Source: Blepharisma stoltei
Lineage: Eukaryota; Ciliophora; Heterotrichea; Heterotrichida; Blepharismidae
Assembly: GCA_914767885.1 (NCBI GenBank)
Contig: CAJZBQ010000036.1
Location: forward strand, 682,001 to 746,000
DNA length: 64,000 nucleotides
Direction of reading: 5' to 3'
The stretch's first letter is position 1; every line of letters starts with the position of its first letter. Made by a program: the position numbers and the translations under genes. The notes beneath the pieces are model-generated. The model saw only the letters and a program-made list of their open reading frames with translations, ran no database searches and was not told where the DNA came from. Positions 1-10,698 of this stretch are shown one piece after another.

Positions 1-2
1 TT

Positions 3-686
3 AATATAAAATATTGGAAAATTCCTGATGGGTATTTGGTTCCCACAGTTCCACAAAGATTGAATTATTTATGCTGAATTAAGGAAATATTGCAAAAAAA
101 TGATCCAGTGATTTTGGATATGTAAAAATAATTTAGAGGAACTGGGGCTAGCTTGATTTATCCTTTATTAGGGGTAGCGGAATTTAATTGAAATTTTGTG
201 GCAACTGATATTGATGAGATTGCCATACAAAATGCTAGAAAAATAATTGAAAAAAATGAGCTGGAAGGCAAAATTATGCTGATAAAAGTTGAAAAAACGC
301 AGATAATAAGAGAAATTACACAGAATTTCGATGTATCAATTTGCAATCCCCCATTTTATAGCTCTGATTATAATGCAGAAAGCTTAAATGGGTATGGAGG
401 GAGATCAAATGAAATGAAAACTCCTGGAGGAGAATGCAAGTTTATAGGAGATTATATTGATGAATCATGGGGGAAAAGACAAGAAGTAGAATGGTTTACA
501 ACACTTGTTGGAGTCAAATCCCATTTGAAAATAATGATGGATTATCTAAATACACAATTTTCAAATGTTTTAATAAAAACGACCACTTTTTACCAAGGAA
601 AAACTCTCAGATGGGGTTTGGCTTGGAAATTTATTGAAAAAACTATAACTATAGAAGAAGATAATAGCTCTCAATCTGATAATTAA
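3..686 (+). CDS. METTL16: METTL16-like RNA m6A methyltransferase, 5'-truncated
   Basis: Partial gene running in from the left edge; about 222 residues remain after splicing. In METTL16 enzymes this Rossmann fold transfers a methyl group from SAM to adenosine in U6 snRNA and hairpin RNAs. Visible family marks are PTVPQRLNYL near the start, the SAM-binding stretch DIGTGASLIYPLLG formed only after removing a 15-nt intron, and the catalytic CNPPF motif followed by a GGRSNE loop. Near the end QGKTLRWGLAW matches the METTL16 signature. Two TGA codons before the main open frame (in LCWIKE and FNWNF) must be Trp. It ends with TAA. No vertebrate-type C-terminal RNA-binding extension is seen. Family assignment is confident; the substrate is inferred. 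Confidence 0.88.
122..136 (+). other. 15-nt spliceosomal intron in METTL16-like gene
   Basis: GTAAAAATAATTTAG. Removing it joins ILDI to GTGASL, restoring the SAM-binding motif; left in, the frame reaches TAA. The size is typical of heterotrich ciliates. Confidence 0.9.
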
Positions 687-771
687 TTGTTTTCTGCAAA
701 ATAATTAATTCAAGATTTTTAATTATTTGCCGCTTTTGTAATTTTCTTAGTTTTTTATTCTTTATCCTCAA

Positions 772-1290
772 TTATCTAATATTCAAGCAATTCAATGCCA
801 ACAGCATATCTATAGCTGAATGCTTAGGGGTAAAATTTTCAGAATCCATTTCAAACTTTTGATGATACTCTATTACAATTTCATTCAGCTTCGCCTTTGG
901 ATCCAAATATCCAATAAATTCAGATATGCTTGGTCTCCCATAGGATAAATACTTAATCCCGGCAAACTCAATTTCGGCTACCAAGTATCTTGTTTCGCTT
1001 CCTACAAAAGCAAGCCCAAACCTTATTTTGAAATCGCCGAGTTCGTATTCTTTTCCATTAATATTAAATTGCTGCCTAACCTTGAAGCATTGGATATTTT
1101 CAATAAAGCTAGAAAGGTTCATGTCTCCTTGCATTATTTTATATGAAGTTTCTTCTTTAAGGCTGCGCAATACAACTATTTGAGATAATGGAAGACTGAC
1201 GAGTAGCAAAGAGCATGGGTTCGCGTCGAGATTTTTATGATACATCACTGATACGTTTACATTTCAATTTCCTTTCTCTTGGGCTTGCAT
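772..1290 (-). CDS. Mediator subunit 20-like protein
   Basis: The open frame with UGA read as Trp begins no later than the ATG at 1290 (MQAQEKGNWNVNVSV) and stays open to about 1390. The central part, YELGDFKIRFG followed by an alternating hydrophobic stretch with VAEIEF, resembles the Med20/Srb2 core, a subunit of the Mediator head that links activators to RNA polymerase II. The reading upstream of 1290 (TKELQRLQSYLELMQAQ) also fits. The true N-terminus is unresolved: an MGVT-type start lies near 1480-1490 on the minus strand, separated from the open frame by a repeat-like stretch. The family call rests on a modest motif match and could be wrong. Confidence 0.45.
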
Positions 1291-1390
1291 TAATTCTAGA
1301 TAGCTTTGCAATCGTTGCAGCTCCTTAGTGAAATTTACGACATCTGAGGTTTGGTGTCAAGAGAAGTGATTAACACTAAGGCTGGAATGG

Positions 1391-1490
1391 GTAAAGAAGT
1401 CCTAAGGGACTTGGGGATATGGGTGGTTTGCCTATTAGACCGGTCTTAGTTAAATTTTTCCCAGAATATCTGTAAGTCCTTGTGACACCC
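1391..1490. other. Repeat-like insertion near the 5' end of the Med20-like gene
   Basis: This stretch is more GC-rich than its flanks and is bounded by GGTGTCA-like and TGACACC motifs in inverted orientation. It separates the open coding frame from a possible MGVT start. Deletion endpoints are not clear, so it is only a candidate eliminated sequence. Confidence 0.25.
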
Positions 1491-1712
1491 ATTTAGAAAT
1501 AATATTTTAATTAAACCCTGATCTTTTCATTAGAAAGTTTGATTTCCTATTACTGAAATTCATTTTTAATATAACTTCTTCTAATATTTAGATAAAAATC
1601 TAATTTTCACATTTTATCAACTACATCTTCATTATTATCAAAAAGATTTACAATTAAATTTATTCAAATTCGCCAAACTCGCTTAAAAGTATCTAGAAGA
1701 CTTATAAAATAA

Positions 1713-2330
1713 ATGGCATACGATAAACCAGCAGAAAACCCTGTCATTTTAAACCATAGAGATATTGGTGCTGCAGGGTTCCAGACAAGCTTGCCGAACT
1801 CTGTTGAACGAATGTGGATGGTGGGCAGAGCTATTAATTTCGACTTTACTAACTATAACAAGTTCTACAGCAACCCAGACAAAGGAACAAAGAATAGATA
1901 CTTGAAGAACTTCATGAGGTTCATCGACTCTCCAATCAACTATGTATTTTGGCATACTCTTCCTTATTGGCAAACTGGCAAATTCAAGTTCCTCATTGCT
2001 TGGTGGATGGTGACATATGGAGGCGTGTTCATTATTAGTGGCAGACTCAGGACCCAAGCGGCAGCAATGGATGCAGGTGAGTCAACATATAAAGGGCATA
2101 CTATGTGGGAATTTCCAGTTGAAACATATTCTCAAAGCAAGATGATGACCTTCTACTTCCATGACCACGAATACAACGGAGATAAAGGCAAAATCAGCCA
2201 GAAAGCAGCACTTCCAAGCCAAAAGTTTTGCAGGCTGAACAACTATGTTAGAGATCAGAACTTTAGAAAATATTTCGCTCACAGAGAGCGTAGAGAAGTT
2301 GATCCATTCACTGGAGCACCAAAAAAATAA
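1713..2330 (+). CDS. Ciliate-type membrane protein of unknown function (205 aa)
   Basis: An intact ORF with no TGA codon and no visible intron, TAA-terminated. It has one clear membrane segment near residues 90-110 (FKFLIAWWMVTYGGVFIISG), a basic and aromatic N-terminal half and a hydrophilic C-terminus rich in Arg/Lys (FRKYFAHRERREVD). Single-span proteins with this charge pattern are common among lineage-specific subunits of ciliate respiratory complexes. That is a guess: I do not recognise the family. Codon use is even and there is no insertion, so it is very likely a real, well-expressed gene. Confidence 0.75.
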   Translation: MAYDKPAENPVILNHRDIGAAGFQTSLPNSVERMWMVGRAINFDFTNYNKFYSNPDKGTKNRYLKNFMRFIDSPINYVFWHTLPYWQTGKFKFLIAWWMVTYGGVFIISGRLRTQAAAMDAGESTYKGHTMWEFPVETYSQSKMMTFYFHDHEYNGDKGKISQKAALPSQKFCRLNNYVRDQNFRKYFAHRERREVDPFTGAPKK

Positions 2331-2480
2331 GCTAAGCTGATTTATGAGCTAGAAATGTGTAGATAAATCTTATACTGCTATATCTAAATAGAGAAATCGG
2401 CAATTAAAATATGTTAAGGAAATATTTATGAGGAAAAATATATAAAGTGTAGCTTCAATGTTTGTTGAATATTTTATTGC

Positions 2481-2863
2481 TAAACTCCCCCCCCTTCGTG
2501 AGTTAAACAAAACCAAAACCATTAGAAAAATCGCTATTTTTTGCCCAAAAAACCCACCCTCCGTGAGTGAACAAACATTTTTTTAATAGAAATTATTTTT
2601 ATGGAAAAAAAAAATTGATATATAAACGATAATTAATAATATGAAATCTAGAGCTAATTCTGTTTAATTTTAAACAAATTGCTTTTTAAAACATAATTTT
2701 ATAAATTAAATTAATATTTGCTTTCCAAATTTTTGTGAATTAGGATTTTTTTTAAATTTCGAAAAAAAAAATTTTTTATATAATTTTTTTTAAAAATAAA
2801 AATTAACCCCCCTCCGTGAGTAACAAAATTTTTTTGTTCACTCACGGAGGGGGGGGGGGAGTA
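2481..2863. mobile_element. M1-family MITE (germline-limited candidate)
   Basis: TA-flanked element, about 380 bp, with ends CTCCCCCCCCTTCGTGAG and CTCACGGAGGGGGGGG. It has the M1 layout: outer TIR, an inner copy of CCTCCGTGAG about 90 bp in, an AT-rich core with the GATATATAAnnGATAAT and TAGAGCTAATTCTGTTTAAT blocks, and a TIR-sized hairpin at the right end. It lies between two genes. Confidence 0.9.
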
Positions 2864-2906
2864 AAATTTATTCAATATTTCTTTTCATAATCCTCAAAAA
2901 TACAAA

Positions 2907-4415
2907 ATGCAAGGAGGTTACATGACCAAAGACCACCGATTAAAAGTGGCCCAACAAATCCGTCAAACTCATTTCAAGCTGGGTGGAGGAACCCTTGAGT
3001 ACCAGACAACTGCAGGCACCAGTTTCAAATTCAAGCCAGAATCCATGAGTGTTGCAGATCAAGAACATATAAAAAATATCAGGAAGTCCCACTTCAAGAT
3101 TGGCCCTGAAAAATCTAGCACCGCTCCCTTATCTGAAGCAATGGCTCAATACAAGCCACATCAAGCTCAAGAAATGGCCCATCAAGCTGAGGTAAAAACT
3201 GACCTAAGACGTCACCATTTTACCCTTGGCATGCAGACTCCCTCATATGCAACTACTTCATCAGCCGCTTTTTTTGAAAAGCCACCTATAGAGTTCAATG
3301 GCGTCAAAGGCTCTGACAGAGAAAAATACTTACGCAGACACAATTTCAAATTTGGGGATGACCCTGACACAGTGAAATCTGTTTTTAAGGCTGACTATGG
3401 AGTAAAACCACTGCAAGGAGGAAGCGATACTAATTTATTAAGGCTAAAAGAAGACTTAAGAACTTCGCATTTCCAGATAGGAAATGCAGCTGTGAACTAT
3501 ATGAGCACGACACAGAGAGAATTCGGAGCGAAAAATGGAGAGAAATCACAGCTGAATGCAGGGCTGCTCAAGGATTTGAGAAGGGAGCACTTTACTTTGG
3601 GGAGCGATAAAGTGTTGATGCATTCAACAAGTCATGCGAATTTCAATGAGAAATCTGATGGAAAGCAAAGCTTAAATGTAGAGAAACTGCAAGATTTAAG
3701 GTCTTCGCATTTCAATCTAGGCGGTGACAAGCCTTCTTATGCTACGAATTCATTCGCTTCCTTCAAGCCAGCTAGTGCGAATTTGGAGAAGCCAATGCAT
3801 ACTTCAGTTTCCTTAAGAAAGTCCCATTTTCAGCTTGGTGAGGATCAGCCTCAATACGGGACTTCTTATAACCTAACTCATTCTGGAGCGCAGCTTCCAA
3901 GCACAGGAAAAGTCCGTGATCACTCAGCAGACTGGTCTTCCCACATAGCTTTAGGATCTGAAGCCCATTATCCTTTAACCACTTCTCAAGCTTCGTACAG
4001 GCCAAATACCGAAGGAACTGGATCACTTGACCCAAAACTCACGAAAGAGCTGCGATCTCACCATTTCAAGCTGGGGGCTGAAGGAAATCATTATAAAACA
4101 ACCTCAGGAGATTATGGGACTGGAAAAGGGGAAAAAAGCCAAATTGATAAAGCACTATTGGGAGACTTGAGAACGCATCATTTTAATTATGGGTCTGATC
4201 CTCCTCACTTTGTGTCGTCAAATATGAAAGACTTTAAACCTACTAACGGAGACCACCCGAAGCCAGATCCAGTTTTAATGAAAAATCTGAGAAAGCACCA
4301 CTTTAAGATGGGGCAAGATCCTGACCCTGGCACGACTGAACAGAGAGACCGGTATAGATGGGTGCAGCCAGTGCCAGATAATGATTATCATTATTCAATA
4401 GAAAATATAAGCTAA
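2907..4415 (+). CDS. Axonemal HF-repeat protein (SAXO5/TEX45-like)
   Basis: A 502-aa protein built from about twelve imperfect units of roughly 40 residues. Each is headed by a basic L-R-x-x-H-F-x-x-G motif (QIRQTHFKLG, NIRKSHFKIG, DLRRHHFTLG, DLRREHFTLG, ELRSHHFKLG, NLRKHHFKMG), followed by a Tyr and a Thr/Ser-rich segment ending in F or Y. One unit is degenerate (DWSSHIALG). Repeats of this kind occur in proteins that line or coat ciliary doublet microtubules, so I infer an axonemal microtubule-associated role. Two in-frame ATGs, six codons apart, could be the start (2907 or 2925). The gene has no intron, TGA or insertion and follows an M1 element by about 40 bp. Confidence 0.6.
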   Translation: MQGGYMTKDHRLKVAQQIRQTHFKLGGGTLEYQTTAGTSFKFKPESMSVADQEHIKNIRKSHFKIGPEKSSTAPLSEAMAQYKPHQAQEMAHQAEVKTDLRRHHFTLGMQTPSYATTSSAAFFEKPPIEFNGVKGSDREKYLRRHNFKFGDDPDTVKSVFKADYGVKPLQGGSDTNLLRLKEDLRTSHFQIGNAAVNYMSTTQREFGAKNGEKSQLNAGLLKDLRREHFTLGSDKVLMHSTSHANFNEKSDGKQSLNVEKLQDLRSSHFNLGGDKPSYATNSFASFKPASANLEKPMHTSVSLRKSHFQLGEDQPQYGTSYNLTHSGAQLPSTGKVRDHSADWSSHIALGSEAHYPLTTSQASYRPNTEGTGSLDPKLTKELRSHHFKLGAEGNHYKTTSGDYGTGKGEKSQIDKALLGDLRTHHFNYGSDPPHFVSSNMKDFKPTNGDHPKPDPVLMKNLRKHHFKMGQDPDPGTTEQRDRYRWVQPVPDNDYHYSIENIS

Positions 4416-4475
4416 AAGAGATTAACAATAATGCGAAATATATTTTATTTAATTAACGTTTTAAGATTGAATTAG

Positions 4476-5653
4476 CTAAAATTTGATTCCTATTTCATCT
4501 AAAGCCTTTTCAGCCTCGCTTACAAGCTTCTGTATCATTGTTGAGTCTTCTACCCTCTGCGCATTTTTCAGTCATATATAAGCAATCAAAGGATTTGCTG
4601 CGAATTCGCCTCTGCCATTCAGAAAAATGATACCAAGGTTGATTATAGAAGGATAAAACGCGTTTTTTGCAGCTTGGTAAAACCATGCCACAGCTTTCCT
4701 TATGTCTCCTTGCTCATTATAATAAACCCCTAAATTATGTTGTGCTTCATTCAGTCCTAACTCAGCAGCTAATTTCATATACTTAAAATACATCTCTTTG
4801 TCTTCTTTAACTAAATACCTGCATAAAAATCACCATTGTGATAGCTTGAAAAATGCTTTAGGGTCATCTTCATTTGCAGCTCTGGCGATTCATCCCTCTG
4901 CTTGCTGTTTATTGACTGGTCCACCTATTCCTTGCTCATGCGCCATTCCGAAGTAGTAATAAGAAGGGGCATAAGAACTGGCTGCGCATTCAGACAAATA
5001 TTGGCGTGATACAGCACACCCCTCGTGGTTGCTCACCATTAAGCACCCCCTCCCATGTCACCCACCCCTGACGGTCCTGAAAATTTTAAATGTTAAATAT
5101 TATTTGGCAATCCCCCTCAAATATTTTAACTTGTCAAACTAATATTTAGCATGTTAAAATATTTGAACCGTTAAGGAGTGGGTGGCACGGGGAGGAGGTG
5201 CTCAAGGCCGATCCAAAACGGGGTATAAGCTATAGCACTTCCATTTGCTTTTGGGTTGATGGGTTGGCTTTTTTATTGATTTTCATTAGCTCTTTTCCCA
5301 TAGCAAACTAGCATAGACTTTACCTTTGCAACTATGTAATCTTCTCTGCAAAGCACGCTAAGCTCGTTATTGGCTTCCTTCAACAATTGAGGCTTTCCTG
5401 TTTCAACTGCTTCAATTTTTTTAAGCTGAGCGATAGAGAACTGAATTTGGTTTAATTGGTCTAAAGAGCGAGAATTAACTGCTGCTGCATCAAGAAGCTT
5501 AAAAGCCATATCGCGATTTTTAGGAAATACTATATAGAAATTACCTTGAGTCCCTATAAACATGCGTACAGCCAACCTGCATAATTTTTTTGTTGGCACA
5601 TACGCAGCAACTCGAGCCATTGTGTCGTTCCAAAAATACTCCCGAATACTCAT
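4476..5653 (-). CDS. Sel1-repeat (TPR-like) locus, interrupted
   Basis: The 3' half (4476 to about 5038) reads through four in-frame TGA codons as Trp and contains Sel1/TPR units: YYYFGMAHEQGIGGP, KLAAELGLNEAQHNLGVYY and PSIINLGIIFLNGRGEF. Such helical repeats act as adaptor scaffolds. The 5' part (5273-5653) starts MSIREYFWNDTM and encodes a helical segment that stops at TAA. Between them lies an M4 element (5039-5205). Deleting it and leaving TA joins AYTPFWIGL to MVSNHEGC in frame. A TAA around 5273 still separates the parts, so this is either two genes or one with another short eliminated segment near 5225-5273. Function beyond scaffolding is unknown. Confidence 0.6.
5039..5205. mobile_element. 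M4-family MITE inside Sel1-repeat locus
   Basis: Terminal inverted repeat of about 36 bp. The left arm starts TTAAGCACCCCCTCCC; the right arm, read on the other strand, starts TTGAGCACCTCCTCCC and continues to ACGG. It is 167 bp in total. The left boundary has TA, the right has CA. Its core contains AAATATTTTAAC/GTTAAAATATTT-type inverted repeats. Confidence 0.8.
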
Positions 5654-5703
5654 CTTTCTGCCTAAAAACTATTTTTCACTAAATTCTTCTTATATTAGTT
5701 AAA

Positions 5704-8290
5704 ATGTCAGCATTAAAAGAAGAATGGGCGAATCTAATGAAATTAAGAGGATCTGGATATAGATAAATGAGCAAGCCTTCCTCCTGTGGCGCGGTCCTTA
5801 TTTAAGGATCCCCCCCTCATTTGTCCAATTTTCTAGTCTTTTATCATTTGTCCATTTTTCTAGTTTTTTTTTATAGGAAAAAAAAATTGTTTTTGGACCT
5901 CATTTGTCCAATTTTCTAGTCAAAATTTTGATAGAGAAAAAAAATTTTCAGGACCTCAATTGTCTCATTTTCTAGTATTTTTAAAGTAAAAAACTAGAAT
6001 TTAGGGCATTCGAAAAAATCCAAAAAAGACTAGAAAATTGGACAAATCATTTTTGACTAGATTTTGGGACAAATGAGGTCCTGAAAAAAAAAAAATTCTT
6101 ATAAAAAAAAAGACTAGAAAATTCGACAAATGAGGGGGGGGGATCCTTATATTCGGACATCATTTTTTAGTGCAAGGAACTCACCAAGGGCTGGGCTTGC
6201 CTCGAAGGAAGAGGCCTAGCACTATTTCTGCTAATTAGTAGCCTGACTCGAGCGGAAGTTTTTTGTACCTTTTTACCAGCAGCACCAAGGATCAGAATAG
6301 GCGTCCGATAGAAGTAGGACGACTAACCTCCCTAAGCTGCTTCGTGGCCTGTCACAAACTGAACAAACACATCCAGTTTTTCCTTGGAGATGATACAGAT
6401 AAAAGGAGAAGACAGGCTAGACAAAGACCTTTGGGAGAGTCTCTCCAATTTATAAGGATCCCTCAATGGAACCATGTGGTCTAAGCTATGCAGAGATGGG
6501 CAATTTTGGAAAAGGAGGTTTCCCGAAAAATCTTGGGGCTCCTTAGGTCAGGAGGGAAAATGCCTCTACAGAAAGCTGGCGTTTTAGCCCGAGATCATGC
6601 TGCTTTAAGGGATTCCACCCCTACTGCATTATTCACTGAATTTACCGCGCTTCAGGAAGTAGGGACTTTAAACCCATCATAATCTAATCCAATCTAGTTA
6701 AGAGGATCTGGACGTGTAGAAGAGAATAAAACAGAAGACATAAAGAGCAGGCTTTTTCAAACCTTCCACCACATGCTGAAAGACCATGTAACTGATTTTC
6801 CGTCAGAGTTCAACAAAGTTCAAGTTAAGCCAGAATTTGAAGCGTTAAGAACTAAAGTTCAAGGCGTTTTTCAAGGAATTATAGAAAGGGACCAAGATAG
6901 TAAGAACAAAATTAATAAGCAGTTCACCTTCGGCTTGAACCCACAAAGAAGCAAATCTCCTATCCCAACAATGCCAAAGCCAAAAAACGAAAATATTGAT
7001 ATAAAGAAAGGCATTGACAGTATTTGGAAAACTGAGGAAATTCCAATGAAAAATTTTGAAGATAATTTCCCTGAACCAAAATTTGAAATATTTTCTATTG
7101 CAAATAAGGATTCGGCTATCAAGCACACAGAACTGCTTGATAGAGAAATAAGCATTTTTGGTGATTTGTCACCTGTAGCTAGATTTATGACGAATATAGC
7201 TACTGAAGAAGAAGACCAGCTCTTGTCTGGGAAAAATAACCAATCTGAGTTGTTTTCACAAGTTCATCTATTACAAATTGATATATCCAAAATAAATCTA
7301 GATAAAATTGAATGAGCTGACGCATCTCACATCACTTTGGGTAGGATTCCAAAGAAAACTTTATTGAGGAAGATTAAAAATTTGCCTGAAGAAACTGATT
7401 CAAGCATTACTGTTGCATCTCCTGTACAAGAAGAAAGCACAAACATGATTAATAAAACAGTCAATGAAGCAGCTCAAAATTTACAAAATTCTTCTGAATT
7501 TCAGGTTCCACTGAAGAAAAATACGACTATGCCTAATATGTATATTAGCGAAAACAATAATAAAAAAGATGATGAGCTCGAAGCCCAGCTAGAAGAAATG
7601 ATGGAAATTATAAAATCCCAGCAAGAAGGTGACATTAACGATATTGATGAAAAGCTTCAGCACTTGCTTGACTACATGAATACAAAAATTAAAAACAACC
7701 CCAACAACCCAAAAATCCTTGAATTTAAAATGATTTTTCAGTTTTTAACAGAATATAAAAAAGCGAGAGAAGGAAAAATCTATCATTCTAACAAGCAGCA
7801 TATGAAGCCCGCAGTTCCCAAGATAAAACGATACTCTAAAGCTAAGCACTCACCTCCAAAGACTTCTCAGATGCCTCAGTCATCTTATTATTACTCTCCT
7901 AAATCAGGAGAGCAAGCCACCACAACAGTGATGAAAGAAGGCTGGAGTACGTCTTCAAAGCCAAGCGTTCTAAATGCCAGATACGCCCCTGTCAAAAAGC
8001 CTTCTACAAAGATCGCTGATTCGCCTAAATCTTATCAATCTCGAGAAAGCCAAAGGAAGCACAGTTTCCATAATAATACCGCATCAAGCTCCAACAAAAT
8101 GAAAAATAAGCCATTTTCGCCTCCTCCAGCCGAAGTCTGGATCGGTGGGTCCCGTCACCAGGTCGAAAATGATGAGGTTTGGATCGACTCTAAAAAAGCT
8201 TTTTCAAAGCAAAACGTGAAATCATTTGACCAGTCTGCTGAGTACGACGTGGTTGGGTCTAATGATATATTCAGAAATGATAAAAGATAA
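5704..8290 (+). CDS. Hypothetical 543-aa protein split by a retroposon
   Basis: The first 18 codons (MSALKEEWANLMKLRGSG, 5704-5757) are separated from the rest by element R1. Deleting 5758-6712 (R1 plus one 15-bp TSD copy) continues in frame with RVEENKTEDIKS and runs to TAA at 8290. A TGA at 7313-7315 is read as Trp (KIEWADASH). The N-terminal half is helical; the C-terminal third is basic, Ser/Pro-rich and low-complexity, with repeated EVWI motifs near the end (AEVWIGGS, DEVWIDS). There is no recognised domain. The protein may be cytoskeletal or a scaffold, but that is not supported by a specific motif. The exact TSD repair makes the gene structure confident. Confidence 0.75.
5758..6697 (+). 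mobile_element. Retroposon R1 in an exon (with nested M3 MITE)
   Basis: Flanked by a perfect 15-bp TSD TTAAGAGGATCTGGA (5743-5757 and 6698-6712). The 3' end carries a short simple-repeat tail, TAATCTAATCCAATC, like tails of other R elements here. The net length without the nested MITE is about 590 bp. Two ORFs (6263-6484, 6488-6682) show no recognisable domain. The TSD contains TA, so TA-to-TA excision would restore the gene exactly. Confidence 0.85.
5803..6149. mobile_element. M3-family MITE nested in R1
   Basis: Near-palindromic element with arms starting AAGGATCCCCCCCTCATTTG and containing TCCAATTTTCTAGTC. The arm motif recurs several times in both orientations inside. It is bounded by TA on each side. 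This is the only copy of this family in the window. Confidence 0.85.
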
Positions 8291-8342
8291 GATTTTGAAT
8301 AATAGCTAATATATCTCTTTTCGATGGTCTATTTAAAAATTA

Positions 8343-10103
8343 ATGGCAGCAAACCTACCTGAATACAGTGAATGGAAGCAGCTGGTGGCTGATAATTGGG
8401 ATTATTGGGAGTATTACAAGAACTTGTATAACTATAGCATCCAGAAGCCAAGTAATACTTTTTGGACCTCAAAATTATACCCTAGCCCCCCTCCGTAAGC
8501 AGCAAAACCATTGGAAAACTCCCTATTTTTTGCCCAAAAAACCACCCTCTATGAGCAAACAAAAATTTTTATGAAAAAAAATTGATATATAAATGATAAT
8601 TAGTATAATGAAATCTCTAGCTAATTCTGTTTAATTTTAAACAGCTTGCATTTAAATATAAAATTTTGCTAATTAATTTTTGCTTCTCAGTTTTTACAAA
8701 TTAGATTTTTTTAAATTTTTTCTATAAAAATTAAAAAAAAAAAGCCCTCCATCACCGAACACAATTTTTTTTTGTTCGCTTACGAAGGGGGGGAAATAAG
8801 TATTATCAAGAGCGATTATTGAAGAAACAATATTCAGAGAATATGCAATTGCTTGGAAAAATTCACGAGGCTGAGCTTGAAGATTACGTTAAGCAGACTG
8901 GAGACGAGAACATGAGATTTATTTACAATTATCACATCAATGGCGCAAAAGTTAAAGTTGAAACTAAAATTATAAGGCCATAAGTGGATAGACTACTAGT
9001 CTGCCTATCTGACTTAAACCCACTTAACCTAATGGTTAGCTCCCTAGGCTAGAGCCACCTCCTGCAGACACAGGGCTATTCAAGGGAAAGCCCTATAACC
9101 CATTAGTCCCGATAAGTAAGGCATTCCTAGACCGAAGGCCTACTTCAACAAGTGACAGAGGCACTATTTTCACCTTCATCGGGATGGGTCCTACCTGCTC
9201 CATAGGGAGTATGTTTCGGAGTCATCTTCCATCGACATCAACATTTTATTTCTCCTTTGGCGCAAGGAATGTTTACTTTGATTGGACTGCTACCTTAGGG
9301 TGCCTCGGTTTGGGATTTATATCATTTGCTATTGGAAAAAACAGCTCCTGGTCTATTGTTACTCCAGCTCTTGGAATGCTTTTTTATGGTGCTATAAAAA
9401 ATAAAGCAGGAAGGTCTGGGATAGGAAGCATGGTAGATTTCACCAACTGGGTTGCTGAGCAGAGAAAAGCTAAACTCTGGCTTGCAGAAAGTCCACAGAA
9501 ATTTGCGAAATTGCCTTCTTTGCCTGAGCTTCAAAAGCGGGTCAGGCATTAGCCATATTGGCGGTGCAGTCACCAAAGACCTCCCATACAAGAGGTTCAT
9601 CCGCTTTTAGACTCGAGCCCAGAGGGTCTGTGCCACTTCCAGTACCTTCTGTCTCCTCCTTCCTTGAAGTTTCAGTCTTGAGTGGGCTTATGGATTTCTG
9701 CGGCTCTGCTACGGATGATTGGAGTAGCTTGATTCCTAAGCAACTCCTTAGAGTCTATCGGGTATTAAAGTGCCTCCTTCTACAGCGACAGGAAAAAGAT
9801 TACTCCCCTGAGGCTTGGGTCGAAATCCCCGAGTTTCTCATCAGAGGAATGCCCATGGATCCTTAGATACAAAAGGATGCTGTTGAGCAACTCAATTTCC
9901 AACCACAGGAAAGCAGCTAAAACCTATCCGGATACACATCTCTTGAGCCTGCACTTGATTATCAACTCGGAGTCTATCTCAGTTCGCCGTGGCCATAAGG
10001 TCTGGACTGTTACGCCAAGAGGGCAGGCTGACTCGTGTCGCCATTTTAATATATATTGAGCTTCAAAAAGCAAATAGTAAATTTGGTTAAGGACTTTAAG
10101 TAA
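8343..10103 (+). CDS. Small membrane protein gene with three insertions
   Basis: Four coding pieces rebuild a protein of about 195-198 aa starting MAANLPEYSEWKQLVADNW. Junction 1: removing the M1 element between TA 8483 and TA 8797 joins KLYP to KYYQERLL. Junction 2: removing R2 and one TGGCGCAA copy joins YHING to ARNVYFDW. Junction 3: removing R3 gives either LPELQKANSKFG (stop 10090) or LPELQKQIVNLVKDFK (stop 10103), depending on which imperfect TSD copy is kept. Two hydrophobic segments (TLGCLGLGFISFAIG and WSIVTPALGMLFYGAI) suggest a double-span membrane protein, perhaps mitochondrial as in other ciliate-specific subunits. I do not recognise the family. Every unrepaired reading is truncated. 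Confidence 0.8.
8485..8798. mobile_element. M1 MITE acting as an IES in an exon
   Basis: 314 bp between two TA dinucleotides, with degraded ends (GCCCCCCTCCGTAAGC, CTTACGAAGGGGGGG). TA-to-TA deletion gives CCT-AAG-TAT, in frame on both sides. Confidence 0.9.
8949..9257 (-). mobile_element. Retroposon-like insertion R2
   Basis: 309 bp flanked by the 8-bp direct repeat TGGCGCAA (8941-8948, 9258-9265). Hexamer-like repeats (AAGTTA AAGTTG AAACTA) at the left edge look like a retroposon tail in reverse orientation. The TSD lacks TA. Deletion with one TSD copy is in frame. Confidence 0.75.
9539..10056 (-). mobile_element. Retroposon R3 (family B), in an exon
   Basis: Closely similar to R13 (40849-41400) and to 39080-39535: shared blocks are TTAGCCATATTGG, AAGACCTCCCATAC, GGATTTCTGCGG, TTTCTCGGTAGAGGAATGCC and CGCCATTTTAAT. 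The imperfect TSD is TGAGCTTCAAAAGC on the left and TGAGCTTCAAAAAGC on the right. It reads head-to-tail on the minus strand. Confidence 0.85.
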
Positions 10104-10698
10104 TCCTAAAATTATTAGGCTATTTTTGGTTAAGGAATTATTAACGAAATGAGAAAAGCGCTTACTCCCACCTTTGGAATAAGATTAAAATTGTTGCTAA
10201 AAATATTAGCTATATAGGTATCAATACTAGAGCATTAAGCATATAAAACTCAGACATTGATTTGAATTGGACTTTGAAAGCAATGCTTTTTCAATACGGT
10301 CTGCTAATTTGCTAATCCATTAACGCATTATTTAGTTTAAACGGATACCAACAAATGATTTTACTAACTGCAGTAAGCATATCAAAAGGTCATATTGGAG
10401 AGCATTCATCTTTAAAGCTCAATCAAATCAGTCTGCAAGTTATATCATAGCGGTAAATTGGTAATGCAAGCAGTAGTTTAGAAATAAATTGTAATTATTA
10501 TGGGCATATCTTATATAGATGATATATTTGCATTTTATAGCATTTTAATGCTATTGATGAGTAATAATAAAAATAATAGAAATAACTTTTTTCCTGAAGA
10601 AACTTATTCTTTTGGATATTTTTAGAATCTCTTTCTTTATTAAAAATATATAAAAGCAAAAATAAATCTTAAAAATTCAGTTAAAGGATTATTTATGC
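10104..10698. other. Non-coding AT-rich spacer
   Basis: About 600 bp between the 8343 gene and an M1 element. There is no open frame of interest and no recognised repeat. Confidence 0.5.

Noticed and set aside
6263-6682. Two ORFs in R1 as possible retroelement proteins
   Set aside because: They are short, separated by TAA, carry no reverse-transcriptase or endonuclease motif, and are not shared with related elements.
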